Positions 1 through 9,837 of a DNA stretch of 64,000 nucleotides are shown here, in pieces. Both the position numbers and the translations under genes were made by a program. The notes under the pieces were generated by a model. It had not been told where the DNA came from, did no database searches, and was given only the letters and a program-made list of their open reading frames with translations. Position 1 is the stretch's first letter; the number at the start of each line of letters is the position of its first letter. Origin of the DNA: Arcobacter nitrofigilis DSM 7299 (GTDB lineage Bacteria > Campylobacterota > Campylobacteria > Campylobacterales > Arcobacteraceae); assembly GCF_000092245.1 (NCBI RefSeq), contig NC_014166.1:2108001-2172000 (forward strand), read 5' to 3'.

Positions 1-567
1 GACAAAGTTGCAAAACAAATACCAGCAAAAGTAAACTTAGTAAGTGAACTTTACACTAATAATAACCTCTCTTATCCTATATTTTTATCTAACATAAACT
101 TAGTATATAAAACTCAACAAATAGCAATCATAAAACAAAAAAATGATAGAGCAATATTTGTTTATAAAAATGTGGCAAAATTAAAATATGACAAAAATTA
201 CACTCTAAAAATAAATCAAACTAAGAGATTCAATGGACTATTAGAAATAAATGACTTCCAAATATTAGATAAAAAGGAAGATAAGCTAAATAAGAAATCC
301 CTCTATTTAGATGCTTCTAAATATGATATATTAGAAAATAAGTTTCAAAATGAAGTTATATACAATATCTCAGGACTTATGCAAAACAACTATTTACACT
401 ATATTTTCAAAAATGAAGAAAGAAAAATAAGAGTTTATGCAAAGAATAAAGAACTTTTACCAAAAAATGGGCAAAAAATTACTATAATAAATGCTCATTT
501 AGGTTTTTACAAATCAAAACCACAAATAATACTCTATAAAAAAAGTGACTATAAATATGCTGATTAA
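1..567 (+). CDS. 3' part of an unrecognised gene with an OB-fold-like C-terminus
   Basis: The reading frame is open from the first base of the window to the stop at 567, so the gene starts outside and only its last 188 codons are visible. The GTG at 172 is internal to this open frame and is unlikely to be the true start. The last ~70 residues (IRVYAKNKELL, then KITIINAHLGFYKSKPQIILY) alternate strands and turns in the way of a small OB-fold nucleic-acid-binding domain. This is a pattern judgement, not a family match. The 3' end overlaps the murJ start by 11 bases, so the two are probably co-transcribed. I do not recognise the protein. Confidence 0.6.
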   Translation, partial: DKVAKQIPAKVNLVSELYTNNNLSYPIFLSNINLVYKTQQIAIIKQKNDRAIFVYKNVAKLKYDKNYTLKINQTKRFNGLLEINDFQILDKKEDKLNKKSLYLDASKYDILENKFQNEVIYNISGLMQNNYLHYIFKNEERKIRVYAKNKELLPKNGQKITIINAHLGFYKSKPQIILYKKSDYKYAD

Positions 568-1858
568 ATCTATTTTTACAAATAGTAGTGGAATTTTAGT
601 ATCAAGAATACTAGGCTTTGGAAGGGATTTACTTACTGCTTCTATTTTAGGAGCAAATATATATTCTGATATATTTTTTGTAGCTTTTAAACTACCAAAC
701 CTATTTAGAAGAATATTTGCAGAAGGAGCTTTTACCCAAGCTTTTATTCCAGCTTATGCAAAAACAAAACAAAAAATAAGATTTACAAGCGCGATATTTT
801 TACAATTTTTAGCTCTTATTTTATTTCTTTCACTTCTAGTGACCCTATTTTCAAAATTTGTAACCCATGTTATAGCTTTAGGATTTGATGCTAAGACTGT
901 AGATTTAGCAGCCCCGCTTGTGGCAATAAACTTTTACTATTTACCTATGATATTTATAGTAACTTTTATGGCTGCTCTTTTACAATATAAACACCACTTT
1001 GCTACTACTGCTTTCTCAACAGCCCTATTAAACCTAGCATTAATAGCAGCACTACTTTTATCAAAAAACTTAGAAAAATATGAGATAACATATTACATGT
1101 CTTATGGAGTTTTAGTTGGTGGATTTTTACAAATTTTAGTACATCTTATTGCTATAAAAAAGAAAAATTTACTTAAAGTTTTTACTTTCAATAAAATAAA
1201 TATAAGTGAAAATAAATTTTACAAAAACTTTGTAAGTGCCACAGTAGGAAGTTCAACTTCACATATTTCTGCATTTTTAGATACTTGGTTAGCTTCATTT
1301 TTAGTAAGTGGTTCTATTTCTTATTTATACTATGCAAATAGAGTTTTTCAGCTTCCTTTAGCACTTTTTGCAATAGCAACTTCAACTGCCCTTTTTCCTA
1401 TGATTGCAAGGGCAATTAAAAATAAAGATGAAGATAACGCTTTAAGACTAATGAAAAAATCAACTATAATATTAACAGCCTTACTTGCAATTTCAACTCT
1501 AATAGGAATTGTTTTTGATAAATTTATAGTTCAATTACTTTTCCAAAGAGGTGCTTTTACAAGTACTGATACTACAAATACAGCTTTGATACTTAGTATG
1601 TATTTAATAGGACTTATTCCCTTTGGAATAGCAAAGATATTTTCCCTTTGGTTGTACTCACACGAAAAGCAATTTTTAGCTGCAAAAATCTCTATGAAAG
1701 CACTTGGCTTTAATATAGTTTTTTCACTTCTTTTAATCACTCCCTATGGAGCAGCAGGATTAGCTTTTGCTTCCACTTTAAGTGGATTTATTCTATTTTT
1801 TCTTACAATAAAAGAGTTTGGATTTATAAAATTTAAACAACTTATTTTTAGCAAATAA
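557..1858 (+). CDS. murJ: MurJ lipid II flippase
   Basis: MurJ (MviN) flips lipid II, the undecaprenyl-linked peptidoglycan precursor, across the inner membrane. The protein is 433 residues and strongly hydrophobic throughout, as expected for the many-helix MOP-superfamily fold, though at the short end for the family. The N-terminus (SRILGFGRDLLTASILG, then FKLPNLFRRIFAEGAF) is the characteristic MurJ opening. I chose ATG 557, giving MLIKSIFTNSSG, because it matches the usual family start; the GTG at 545 would add four residues. It overlaps the preceding gene by 11 bases and is followed by msbA after about 70 bases, grouping two envelope-lipid transporters. Confidence 0.93.
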   Translation: MLIKSIFTNSSGILVSRILGFGRDLLTASILGANIYSDIFFVAFKLPNLFRRIFAEGAFTQAFIPAYAKTKQKIRFTSAIFLQFLALILFLSLLVTLFSKFVTHVIALGFDAKTVDLAAPLVAINFYYLPMIFIVTFMAALLQYKHHFATTAFSTALLNLALIAALLLSKNLEKYEITYYMSYGVLVGGFLQILVHLIAIKKKNLLKVFTFNKINISENKFYKNFVSATVGSSTSHISAFLDTWLASFLVSGSISYLYYANRVFQLPLALFAIATSTALFPMIARAIKNKDEDNALRLMKKSTIILTALLAISTLIGIVFDKFIVQLLFQRGAFTSTDTTNTALILSMYLIGLIPFGIAKIFSLWLYSHEKQFLAAKISMKALGFNIVFSLLLITPYGAAGLAFASTLSGFILFFLTIKEFGFIKFKQLIFSK

Positions 1859-1926
1859 AAATTTTAGCTTTTTATTAAATATTTTAGATATAATCTGCCT
1901 TTATCACAAAAGATTTCAGGAATTTA

Positions 1927-3636
1927 ATGAGACAATTTTTTAAACAATACATACCCTATTATAAAAACTATATTTTAAAATTTTTCTATGCTTTTATTGG
2001 TATGGCACTAGTTGCTGGTGGTACTAGTGGAAGTGCTTATGTTATCAAACCACTACTTGATGAAATCTTTATAGCTAAAAATGCTGCAATGTTACATGTC
2101 ATACCATTTATGGTTATTGGATTATATTTTGCAAAAGGTTTTGGTGGGTATATTCAAGCCTATTATATCTCTTTTATTGGACAAGATATTGTAAGAATCG
2201 TTAGGGACAAACTTTTAGCCCATGTATTAACCTTAGACATTGATTTTTTTCAAAAAAAACATGGTGGGGAACTGATATCACGAATCACCAATGATATAAA
2301 TAGAATTCAAGCAGCAGTTTCAAGTCAAATTGCTGAGATTATTAGAGAAGGTATGACAATTATTGCTCTTATAGGAGTTGTTATATATCAAAGTGCTGAA
2401 TTAGCATTTTATGGGTTAGTTGTACTTCCAATGGCAGTTTATCCCCTTACAATATTAGCTAAAAAAATGAAAAAGCTATCTTTTAGATCACAAGAATCAA
2501 ACTCTGATATTACTTCTAATTTAAGCGAAACTTTTAATAATATAGAGATAATAAAAGCAAATTCAACAGAGTTTTTAGAAGCTAAGAAATTCCAAGCACA
2601 CAATAAAAACTTTTTTAATATAAATATAAAATCAGTAAAAACAAATGAGTTAGTCTCACCTATAATGGAAACATTAGGTGCTATTGCTATTGCTGTTGTT
2701 ATTATTGTAGGTGGAAGAGAAGTTATACAAGGAGAACTAACTGTTGGTTCTTTTTTCTCTTTTATGACAGCCCTTTTTATGCTTTATACTCCAATAAAAA
2801 GGTTATCAAGTCTATATAATAAAATGCAAGATGCCCTAGCTGCTAGTGAAAGAGTTAATGAAATATTTAATACAAAAGCTACTATTTTAACGGGGGATGA
2901 TGAATTTCCAACAAAAATACAAACAATTGAGTTTAAAAATACACAACTTAAATATGATGATTTCACTGCTTTAGATGGTATTAATCTAAAAGCTTCAAGA
3001 GGTGAAAAAATTGCTCTAGTGGGAGATAGTGGTGGAGGTAAATCTTCATTGGTAAATTTGATTATTAGATTTTATGAAATAAGTGAAGGTGAAATACTTT
3101 TTAATGATAAATCAATAAAAAATATTGATATAAAATCACTTAGAGACCAAATATCAATTGTCACACAAAGAGTATATATTTTTAATGATACAATCTCTGA
3201 AAATGTAGCCTATGGACAAAAACTTGATGAACAAAAAGTAATCGATGCACTTAAACAAGCACATGCTTATAATTTTGTAATGTCACTTGAAAATGGAGTT
3301 CATACAAAACTAGATGAATTTGGGACAAACCTAAGTGGAGGTCAAAGACAAAGAATAGCAATAGCTAGAGCTTTATATAAAAACCCACAAATACTTATTT
3401 TAGATGAAGCAACTTCAGCCCTTGATAATGAGAGTGAATCTATTATTTCAGAAGTTATTAATGAAGTTAGTAAAGACAAAATTACATTTGTAATAGCACA
3501 TAGATTAAGCACAATCAAAAGTGCAGATAAAATTGCTGTATTTCAAGGTGGGAAAATAGTTTGTCAAGGTAATGAAGAACAATTATTAAATAATTGTAAA
3601 GAGTATCAAAGACTTCATAATCTAGCAAATATTTAA
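1927..3636 (+). CDS. msbA: MsbA-type lipid exporter, ABC half-transporter
   Basis: The protein is a 569-residue fusion of a six-helix type IV ABC exporter domain (about residues 1-310) and a nucleotide-binding domain. The latter shows Walker A (VGDSGGGKSS, about residue 363), the signature LSGGQ and Walker B with D-loop (ILILDEATSALD), plus the H-loop IAHRLST. Such homodimers move lipid A-core or similar lipids out of the inner-membrane cytoplasmic leaflet. MsbA is inferred from length and architecture and from its place after murJ; a general multidrug exporter of the same fold cannot be excluded. A long intergenic gap is absent, so read-through from murJ is possible. Confidence 0.82.
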   Translation: MRQFFKQYIPYYKNYILKFFYAFIGMALVAGGTSGSAYVIKPLLDEIFIAKNAAMLHVIPFMVIGLYFAKGFGGYIQAYYISFIGQDIVRIVRDKLLAHVLTLDIDFFQKKHGGELISRITNDINRIQAAVSSQIAEIIREGMTIIALIGVVIYQSAELAFYGLVVLPMAVYPLTILAKKMKKLSFRSQESNSDITSNLSETFNNIEIIKANSTEFLEAKKFQAHNKNFFNINIKSVKTNELVSPIMETLGAIAIAVVIIVGGREVIQGELTVGSFFSFMTALFMLYTPIKRLSSLYNKMQDALAASERVNEIFNTKATILTGDDEFPTKIQTIEFKNTQLKYDDFTALDGINLKASRGEKIALVGDSGGGKSSLVNLIIRFYEISEGEILFNDKSIKNIDIKSLRDQISIVTQRVYIFNDTISENVAYGQKLDEQKVIDALKQAHAYNFVMSLENGVHTKLDEFGTNLSGGQRQRIAIARALYKNPQILILDEATSALDNESESIISEVINEVSKDKITFVIAHRLSTIKSADKIAVFQGGKIVCQGNEEQLLNNCKEYQRLHNLANI

Positions 3637-3691
3637 TAAAGATATATTTACAAAGTTTTAGATAAAATATTTGATTAAAAAAAGGAAAGAT

Positions 3692-4753
3692 TTGTTTAGC
3701 TATAACACATTAAAAAAAGTATTATTTAAATTTCAACCAGAAACTGCACATCATCTTGCTGAATTTGGACTAACAAAATTGCCTTATTGTCGGACTTTAA
3801 ATAACTATATGGTTAATAAAAACTTCATATTTGACCATAGGTTATCTCAAGATATTTTAGGAATAACTTTTAAAAATCCTATTGGTTTAGCTGCTGGATT
3901 TGATAAAAATGCTACTATGATAGAATCAATGATGGCTTTAGGTTTTGGTTACACTGAAATTGGAACTATGACTCCAAGAGCACAAGATGGAAATGCTAAA
4001 CCTAGAATGTTTAGATATCCAGAACAAAAGACAGTTCAAAATGCCATGGGATTTAATAATAAAGGTTCATACGATGTAGCTAAAAACCTTAGAAAAGTTT
4101 TCCCTTATGTGATTCCAGTGGGTGCTAATATTGGTAAGAATAAAACAACACCTGAAAATATGGCACTAAGTGATTATAAAGTTTTAATAAATAAATTTAA
4201 AGATATAAGTGACTATTTAGTTATAAATATCTCTAGTCCAAATACGCCAAATCTTAGAGATTTACAAAATGAAAAATTCATAACAGAACTTTTTACACTA
4301 GGAAAAGAGCTTACACAAAAACCAATATTTTTAAAAATAGCTCCAGATATGGAAGCTAAAACTGCAATAGACTTATGTAAGACTGCGGTAAAAGCAGGAG
4401 CTGCTGGAATTATTGCAACAAATACAACTATTGATTATGATTTACTTCCAGGGTGTCAAAGCTTTGGTGGACTAAGTGGAGCTGTTTTAAGTGAAAAGTC
4501 ATATGAGTTATTTAAAGAAATAGCAAAAGAGTTATTTGGAAAAACTATTTTAATATCTGTGGGTGGTATTTCAACACCTGAGGATGCTTATAGAAGAATA
4601 AAAGCGGGGGCTTCACTTATCCAAGTATATTCAGGAATGATTTTCGAAGGTCCAGCAATGGTTAGAAAAATAAACGAAGGAATTTTAAAACTACTTGAAG
4701 AAGATGGTTTTTCAAATATAAATCAAGCAATTGGTGCTGATTTAAAAAAATAA
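3692..4753 (+). CDS. pyrD: dihydroorotate dehydrogenase (quinone), class 2
   Basis: PyrD oxidises dihydroorotate to orotate at the membrane, passing electrons to quinone (de novo pyrimidine synthesis). The FMN-binding barrel is clear: NPIGLAAGFDKNA near residue 62, the NISSPNTPNLRDLQ loop with the catalytic Ser of class 2 enzymes, and the phosphate-binding ISVGGIST and QVYSGMIF segments near the C-terminus. The N-terminal amphipathic extension typical of class 2 is present. The frame is open from TTG 3671, but AAGGAAAG lies about 7 bases before TTG 3692, giving the usual start LFSYNTLKKVLFKF; I therefore prefer 3692 (353 residues). It is followed 13 bases later by the M16 peptidase gene. Confidence 0.93.
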   Translation: MFSYNTLKKVLFKFQPETAHHLAEFGLTKLPYCRTLNNYMVNKNFIFDHRLSQDILGITFKNPIGLAAGFDKNATMIESMMALGFGYTEIGTMTPRAQDGNAKPRMFRYPEQKTVQNAMGFNNKGSYDVAKNLRKVFPYVIPVGANIGKNKTTPENMALSDYKVLINKFKDISDYLVINISSPNTPNLRDLQNEKFITELFTLGKELTQKPIFLKIAPDMEAKTAIDLCKTAVKAGAAGIIATNTTIDYDLLPGCQSFGGLSGAVLSEKSYELFKEIAKELFGKTILISVGGISTPEDAYRRIKAGASLIQVYSGMIFEGPAMVRKINEGILKLLEEDGFSNINQAIGADLKK

Positions 4754-4766
4754 AGAGGGTTAATAA

Positions 4767-6104
4767 GTGATTAAATTGATATTGATACAATTCTCACTTC
4801 TATTTATATTCGCAGGAGAATTAATGAGTAATAGCTTACCAAAATATTTTACAAAGACTTTAGACAACGGATTACAAATAGTTGTAATACCTATGGAAAA
4901 TGGTTCAAATGTTGTTTCAACAGACATTTTTTATAAAGTTGGAAGTAGAAATGAAGTTATGGGGAAAAGTGGAATAGCACACATGCTTGAACACCTAAAT
5001 TTCAAATCAACAAAAAACCTAAAAGCTGGTGAATTTGATGAGATAGTAAAAGGATTTGGTGGAGTAAATAATGCCTCTACTTCCTTTGATTTTACACACT
5101 ATTATATAAAATCAAGTTCAAAAAACATGGGTAAATCACTAAAACTTTTTGCAGATTTGATGGAAAATTTAACATTAAAAGATAAAGAGTTCCAACCTGA
5201 GAGAAATGTAGTAGCAGAAGAGAGAAGATGGAGAACAGATAATAATCCAATGGGATATTTACAATTCAGACTTTTCAACAATGCCTATATCTATCACCCA
5301 TATCATTGGACTCCAATTGGATTTACTGATGATATTAAAAATTGGACAATAAAAGATATTAGAGATTTCCATAGTACATATTATCAACCAAAAAATGCGA
5401 TTGTAGTACTTGCAGGAGATATATCTAAAGATGATGCTTTTAAATTAGTAAAAAAATATTTCAAAGATATAAAAAACAAAAAAGATATCCCAGCAAAAGT
5501 TTATACGGTTGAGCCAAAACAAGATGGAGCAAAAAGAATTATAATAAATAGGGATTCACAAGTTCAAATGTTAGCTATGGCATATCATATACCTAACTTC
5601 GAAAATAAAGATCAAATAGCGCTATCAGCTCTTAGTGAGCTTTTAAGTTCTGGTAAAAGTTCTATTTTAGAAAAAAGACTTGTGGATGAAAAAAGATTGG
5701 TAAATTCTATATATGCTTATAATATTGAACTTAAAGATCCTGGATTATTTATGTTTATTGCCTCATGTAATGAAGGTGTAAAAGCCCAAGATGTGGAAAA
5801 AGAGATATTAAAAATAATAGAAGAGATAAAAGAGGGAAAAATTTCAAAAGAAGATTTAGAAAAAATAAAAATAAATACAAAAGCTGATTTTATTTTTTCA
5901 CTTGAAAGTTCTAGTTCTGTAGCTTCATTATATGGAAGTTATTTTGTTAAAGATAATATAAAACCTCTATTTTCATATGAAGAAAACATTCAAAACTTAA
6001 AAATAAAAGATATTGTAAAAGTTGCAAAAAAATATCTACAAGAAGATAATTCAACAACTTTAATTTTAAGAAAGGATAAGAAAGGTGGATTACAAGATAA
6101 GTAA
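4767..6104 (+). CDS. M16 family zinc metallopeptidase
   Basis: This is a pitrilysin/insulinase-type peptidase of the single-repeat bacterial class. The inverted zinc motif HxxEH appears as HMLEH (about residues 73-77) and the distal Glu in the NVVAEERRW segment. The gene corresponds to the 'pqqE-like' protease next to dapA in Helicobacter and Campylobacter. Two starts are possible. GTG 4767 has GAGGG six bases upstream and adds a hydrophobic segment (LILIQFSLLFIFAG) that could be a signal peptide. ATG 4824 has an excellent GGAG site and gives a cytosolic 426-residue form. I keep the longer one with low certainty. The 3' end overlaps the next gene by 20 bases. Confidence 0.88.
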   Translation: MIKLILIQFSLLFIFAGELMSNSLPKYFTKTLDNGLQIVVIPMENGSNVVSTDIFYKVGSRNEVMGKSGIAHMLEHLNFKSTKNLKAGEFDEIVKGFGGVNNASTSFDFTHYYIKSSSKNMGKSLKLFADLMENLTLKDKEFQPERNVVAEERRWRTDNNPMGYLQFRLFNNAYIYHPYHWTPIGFTDDIKNWTIKDIRDFHSTYYQPKNAIVVLAGDISKDDAFKLVKKYFKDIKNKKDIPAKVYTVEPKQDGAKRIIINRDSQVQMLAMAYHIPNFENKDQIALSALSELLSSGKSSILEKRLVDEKRLVNSIYAYNIELKDPGLFMFIASCNEGVKAQDVEKEILKIIEEIKEGKISKEDLEKIKINTKADFIFSLESSSSVASLYGSYFVKDNIKPLFSYEENIQNLKIKDIVKVAKKYLQEDNSTTLILRKDKKGGLQDK

Positions 6105-6549
6105 AACAGACTTTGGTGAAAAGCCTCATTATGAGCTTCCTAAACCTTTGTTTTACAAAGAATTAGGGGAAGATGGATTAGTTAAGCTTTTTAATGACTT
6201 CTATGATTTATTAGTAGAAAGTGACATCTCTAATTTTTTCCCTCAAGATGAAAAAGAGTTAGAAAAGGTCAAAGCACATAATGTGAAGTTTTTTATAGAA
6301 GCTTGTGGCGGTCCAAAGTATTATTCAAATGAAGTGGGTCACTTTGATATGATAAAAGCTCATAAGCCTTTTTCAATAACTGAAAAAGCAAGAACGGAAT
6401 GGCTTGGTTGTATGCAAGAAGTACTAAAAAATGTTAAAATCTCAGAAGAAGCGAAAAAAAGTTTTTGGGAGTATTTAGAAAAATTTTCAAAACACACAGT
6501 AAATGTAGATTCTGGAATCAAATTACCAGAAGATATAGTAAAAGTATAA
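6085..6549 (+). CDS. truncated haemoglobin-like globin
   Basis: The 154-residue protein matches the truncated (2-on-2) globin pattern. It has an E-helix region ending FFIEACGGPKYYSN, then GHFDMIKAHKPFSIT, where the His of KAH is the expected haem-ligating F8 histidine, then the W..CM...L stretch of the G helix. Such proteins bind O2 or NO; a role in NO or oxygen handling in a microaerophile is inference. The start is GTG 6085 inside the end of the M16 gene, preceded by AAGGATAAG. Nine bases separate it from dapA, so it sits in the same transcription unit. Confidence 0.82.
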   Translation: MDYKISKTDFGEKPHYELPKPLFYKELGEDGLVKLFNDFYDLLVESDISNFFPQDEKELEKVKAHNVKFFIEACGGPKYYSNEVGHFDMIKAHKPFSITEKARTEWLGCMQEVLKNVKISEEAKKSFWEYLEKFSKHTVNVDSGIKLPEDIVKV

Positions 6550-6558
6550 AGGAAGTAA

Positions 6559-7446
6559 ATGAATATAATTACCGGGGCAATGACGGCACTAATCACTCCA
6601 TTTAAAAATGGAAAAGTAGATGCTAGTTGCTATGAATATTTAATCAAAAGACAAATAGCACAAGGTATAGATGCAGTGGTACCTGTTGGAACAACAGGAG
6701 AAAGTGCCACTTTATCACATAATGAACATAAAGAGTGTATTGAAATTGCAGTTTCAGTTTGCAAAGGAACAAATGTAAAAGTTATAGCAGGGGCTGGTTC
6801 TAATGCTACACATGAAGCTTGTGATATAGCAAAACATGCACAAAATGTAGGAGCTGATGGAATATTATCTGTTGCTCCATATTATAATAAACCTATGCAA
6901 GAGGGACTTTATCAACACTATAAAGCAATTGCCGAGTCTGTTGAAATTCCAGTTATGCTTTATAATGTTCCAGGAAGAACTGGAGTTGATATAGAAGCAG
7001 ATACTGCAATTAGATTATTTGATGATATTAAAAATATCTATGCAATCAAAGAAGCAACAGGAAGTTTAGAGCGAGCAATTGAATTAAATGCGAAAAGAGC
7101 TGACTTTTGTGTAGTTTCTGGTGATGATCTTATTGATTTTCCAATGCTTGCAAATGGGAGCAAAGGTATTATTTCAGTTACTGCAAATTTACTTCCTAAT
7201 TATAAAAGTAAATTAGTAAAAAGTGTATTTGAAGGTGATTATGAAACAGGAAGAGCTATAAATAATGAACTATATGCACTAAATAAAATTATGTTTTGTG
7301 AAAACAACCCAATACCAATCAAAGCGGCTATGTATATTGCTGGATTAATGGATACGTTAGAGTACAGATTACCCCTTACAAAACCTAGCTTAGAAAATAT
7401 GAAAAAAATTGAAGAAATAATTAAAAATTATGAGGTAATAAAATAA
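6559..7446 (+). CDS. dapA: 4-hydroxy-tetrahydrodipicolinate synthase
   Basis: DapA condenses pyruvate with aspartate semialdehyde, the first committed step to lysine and diaminopimelate. The 295-residue barrel shows GTTGES (residues ~44-49), the catalytic Tyr in [10 protein letters not shown] (about residue 133) and the Schiff-base Lys in YAIKEATGS (about residue 161). AAGGAAG precedes ATG 6559. The stop codon overlaps the start of the SDR gene (TAATG), consistent with translational coupling. The order protease-dapA-SDR-pgsA is conserved in Campylobacterota. Confidence 0.96.
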   Translation: MNIITGAMTALITPFKNGKVDASCYEYLIKRQIAQGIDAVVPVGTTGESATLSHNEHKECIEIAVSVCKGTNVKVIAGAGSNATHEACDIAKHAQNVGADGILSVAPYYNKPMQEGLYQHYKAIAESVEIPVMLYNVPGRTGVDIEADTAIRLFDDIKNIYAIKEATGSLERAIELNAKRADFCVVSGDDLIDFPMLANGSKGIISVTANLLPNYKSKLVKSVFEGDYETGRAINNELYALNKIMFCENNPIPIKAAMYIAGLMDTLEYRLPLTKPSLENMKKIEEIIKNYEVIK

Positions 7447-8225
7447 TGAGTAGTGAGATGAAGGGAAAAACATTAGTAATTTCTGGTGGAACAAAAGGTA
7501 TTGGAAAAGAGTGTGTTTACAAATTTGCAAGTAATGGTATTAATGTAGCTTTTACATATAATTCAAACAAACAGTTTGCAGAAGATATTTGTAAAGATGT
7601 AGAAGAAAAATATGGTGTAAAATGTAAAGCATACCCTTTTAATATCTTAGAACCAGAAAAATATAAAGAACTATTTTTAGAAATCGATAAAGATTTTGAT
7701 AGAATTGATTTCTTTATCTCTAATGCTATGATTTATGGAAGAGCTGTTGTTGGTGGATATGGTAAATTTATGAAACTAAAACCTAGAGGATTAAATAATA
7801 TTTATACAGCAACTGTAAATGCTTTTGTTTGTGGTGCCCAACAAGCTGTAAAAAGAATGCAACAAATTGGTGGTGGAGCAATAGTTAGTTTAAGTAGTAC
7901 AGGAAACTTAGTATATATTGAAAACTATGCAGGTCATGGTACAAATAAAGCAGCTGTTGAAACTATGGTTAAATATGCTGCAAATGAACTTGGTGAATTT
8001 GGTATTAGAGTAAATGCAGTTTCTGGTGGTCCAATTGATACAGATGCACTTAAAGCATTTACAAACTATGAAGAAGTAAAAGCAAAAACTGCTGAATACT
8101 CTCCATTAAATAGAATTGGGCAACCGCAAGATTTAGCACAATCATGTTATTTCTTATGTACAAATGATGCATCATGGATTACAGGTCATACTCTAATCGT
8201 AGATGGTGGGACAACTTTTAGATAA
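7446..8225 (+). CDS. SDR-family oxidoreductase, possible FabL-like enoyl-ACP reductase
   Basis: This is a classical short-chain dehydrogenase/reductase of 259 residues: the nucleotide-binding GGTKGIGKE motif at residues ~14-22, an altered NAG-like motif (SNAMIYG), the catalytic Ser region VSLSSTG, and Tyr/Lys in the order YAGHGTNKAA. The C-terminal RIGQPQDLAQ..YFLCTNDASWITG..LIVDGG is typical. In this family GTNKAA and IDTDALKAF resemble FabL-type enoyl reductases, but sequence reading alone cannot fix the substrate. Its conserved partner genes (dapA, pgsA) fit envelope-lipid synthesis. It overlaps both neighbours by one base. Confidence 0.8.
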   Translation: MSSEMKGKTLVISGGTKGIGKECVYKFASNGINVAFTYNSNKQFAEDICKDVEEKYGVKCKAYPFNILEPEKYKELFLEIDKDFDRIDFFISNAMIYGRAVVGGYGKFMKLKPRGLNNIYTATVNAFVCGAQQAVKRMQQIGGGAIVSLSSTGNLVYIENYAGHGTNKAAVETMVKYAANELGEFGIRVNAVSGGPIDTDALKAFTNYEEVKAKTAEYSPLNRIGQPQDLAQSCYFLCTNDASWITGHTLIVDGGTTFR

Positions 8226-8767
8226 TGACAAAAAAATTAAATCTGCCTAATGCCTTAGCACTTTTAAGAATAGCATTAGCACCATTAATGTTATGGTTTT
8301 TAGTTGATAGGGACAGCGCCATTTTTTCTACTTGGCATCCCTCTTGGCTTGATTATTTTGCGGGACTTATTTTTGTAATAGCTTCAGTTACAGACTTTTT
8401 TGATGGGTACATAGCGAGATCTTGGAATCAAATAACAAAACTTGGTGGTATTTTAGACCCACTTGCCGATAAAATGCTTATGCTTGCAGGGTTTATAGGA
8501 CTTGTGGCTATAAATAGAGCAAGTGCATGGGCTATATTTTTAATACTTTCAAGGGAATTTTTTATAACAGGACTTAGAGTTGTTGCAATTGGTGAAGGTA
8601 AAGATGTAGCCTCTACAATGGCAGGAAAAATAAAAACCGTAGTTCAAATGATAGCTATAGGTTTTTTAATTATGAATTGGCCTTTTGGAACTGAGTTACT
8701 TTGGTTTGCAGTTATACTAACACTATATTCAGGATATGAATATATAAGAGACTATTTTAAAAACTAA
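8225..8767 (+). CDS. pgsA: CDP-diacylglycerol-glycerol-3-phosphate 3-phosphatidyltransferase
   Basis: PgsA makes phosphatidylglycerol phosphate in the inner membrane. The 180-residue protein has about five hydrophobic segments and the CDP-alcohol phosphotransferase signature DG-x2-AR-x8-G-x3-D-x3-D, seen as DGYIARSWNQITKLGGILD followed by PLADK (about residues 63-87). ATG 8225 shares its A with the stop of the SDR gene. The rseP gene follows after 9 bases. Confidence 0.94.
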   Translation: MTKKLNLPNALALLRIALAPLMLWFLVDRDSAIFSTWHPSWLDYFAGLIFVIASVTDFFDGYIARSWNQITKLGGILDPLADKMLMLAGFIGLVAINRASAWAIFLILSREFFITGLRVVAIGEGKDVASTMAGKIKTVVQMIAIGFLIMNWPFGTELLWFAVILTLYSGYEYIRDYFKN

Positions 8768-8776
8768 AGGATATTT

Positions 8777-9829
8777 GTGGGTACTATAACTTTTTTACTT
8801 GTTCTTTCATTTTTGGTATTTTTCCATGAATTAGGACACTTTTTAGCAGCACGATACTTTGGAATAAAAGTTGAAGTATTCTCAATAGGCTTTGGGAAAA
8901 AACTTTTTTCTAAACAGTGGATGGGAACATCTTGGCAGTTTGCATTAATCCCTCTTGGTGGTTATGTGAAAATGAAAGGTCAAGATGATACAAAACCAGG
9001 ACTTGTTGAAGCTGGAAATGATTCATACAATAACAAAAAACCTTGGCAAAGAATAATAATACTTTTTGCTGGTCCTTTTGCAAACTTTGTACTTGCAGCT
9101 ATTTTGTATTTTGCAATTGCAATGATTGGAGCAAATGCTTTAAGCCCAACGATTGGTCAAGTTGTTCCTAATTCACCTGCTGCAAAAGCTGGATTAAAAG
9201 TAAATGATGAAATTTTAAGAATAAATAATACAGATGTAAAACAGTGGAATGAAGTTGGAAAATATATTGTACAGTCAAAGGGTGCTCTACAATTTTATAT
9301 TAAAAGAGATGGTGTAGTTATTACTAGAATCATAAATCCACATATAAGTGATAGTGAAAATATCTTTAAAGAAAAAATCAAAAAAAGAATGATAGGTATT
9401 GCACCTGCTCCAAAAGTAATAAAATTAAATTTATCTCCAATAGAAGCTTTAGTTTTTGCCTATGATAGAACAGTAGAATCATCAAAAATGATTTTTAAAG
9501 GTGTTCAAAAACTAATCCAAGGTGTAATCCCAAGCAGTGAAGTTGGTGGAGTAATAACAATAGGAAAAGTAATCTCAGAAGCTAGTCAATCAAGTATTAT
9601 TGCCCTTCTTTCAATTACAGCTCTTATTTCAGTGAACTTAGGTGTTTTAAACCTCCTTCCTATACCAGCCCTTGATGGTGGACATATTATGTTTAACCTT
9701 TATGAGATAATAGCAAGAAGAAAACCAAGTGATAAAGTATTTATGTACTTGACTGTTGTAGGATGGGTAATTCTTGGTTCTCTTATGCTTTTGGGTATTT
9801 ATAACGATATCAGTAGATTATTAAAGTAG
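8777..9829 (+). CDS. rseP: RseP-type site-2 intramembrane zinc metalloprotease
   Basis: The protein cleaves membrane-embedded substrates such as anti-sigma factors or signal-peptide remnants. The HExxH motif is in the first helix (FFHELGHFLAARYFG, about residues 17-31). A PDZ domain follows at about residues 120-190 (VVPNSPAAKAGLKVNDEI), and the third zinc ligand motif is NLLPIPALDGG (about residue 292). It has 350 residues and one PDZ domain where E. coli RseP has two. The start is GTG 8777 after AAAGGATATTT. It lies between pgsA and yggS in one forward operon. Confidence 0.93.
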   Translation: MGTITFLLVLSFLVFFHELGHFLAARYFGIKVEVFSIGFGKKLFSKQWMGTSWQFALIPLGGYVKMKGQDDTKPGLVEAGNDSYNNKKPWQRIIILFAGPFANFVLAAILYFAIAMIGANALSPTIGQVVPNSPAAKAGLKVNDEILRINNTDVKQWNEVGKYIVQSKGALQFYIKRDGVVITRIINPHISDSENIFKEKIKKRMIGIAPAPKVIKLNLSPIEALVFAYDRTVESSKMIFKGVQKLIQGVIPSSEVGGVITIGKVISEASQSSIIALLSITALISVNLGVLNLLPIPALDGGHIMFNLYEIIARRKPSDKVFMYLTVVGWVILGSLMLLGIYNDISRLLK

Positions 9830-9837
9830 GAGAATAG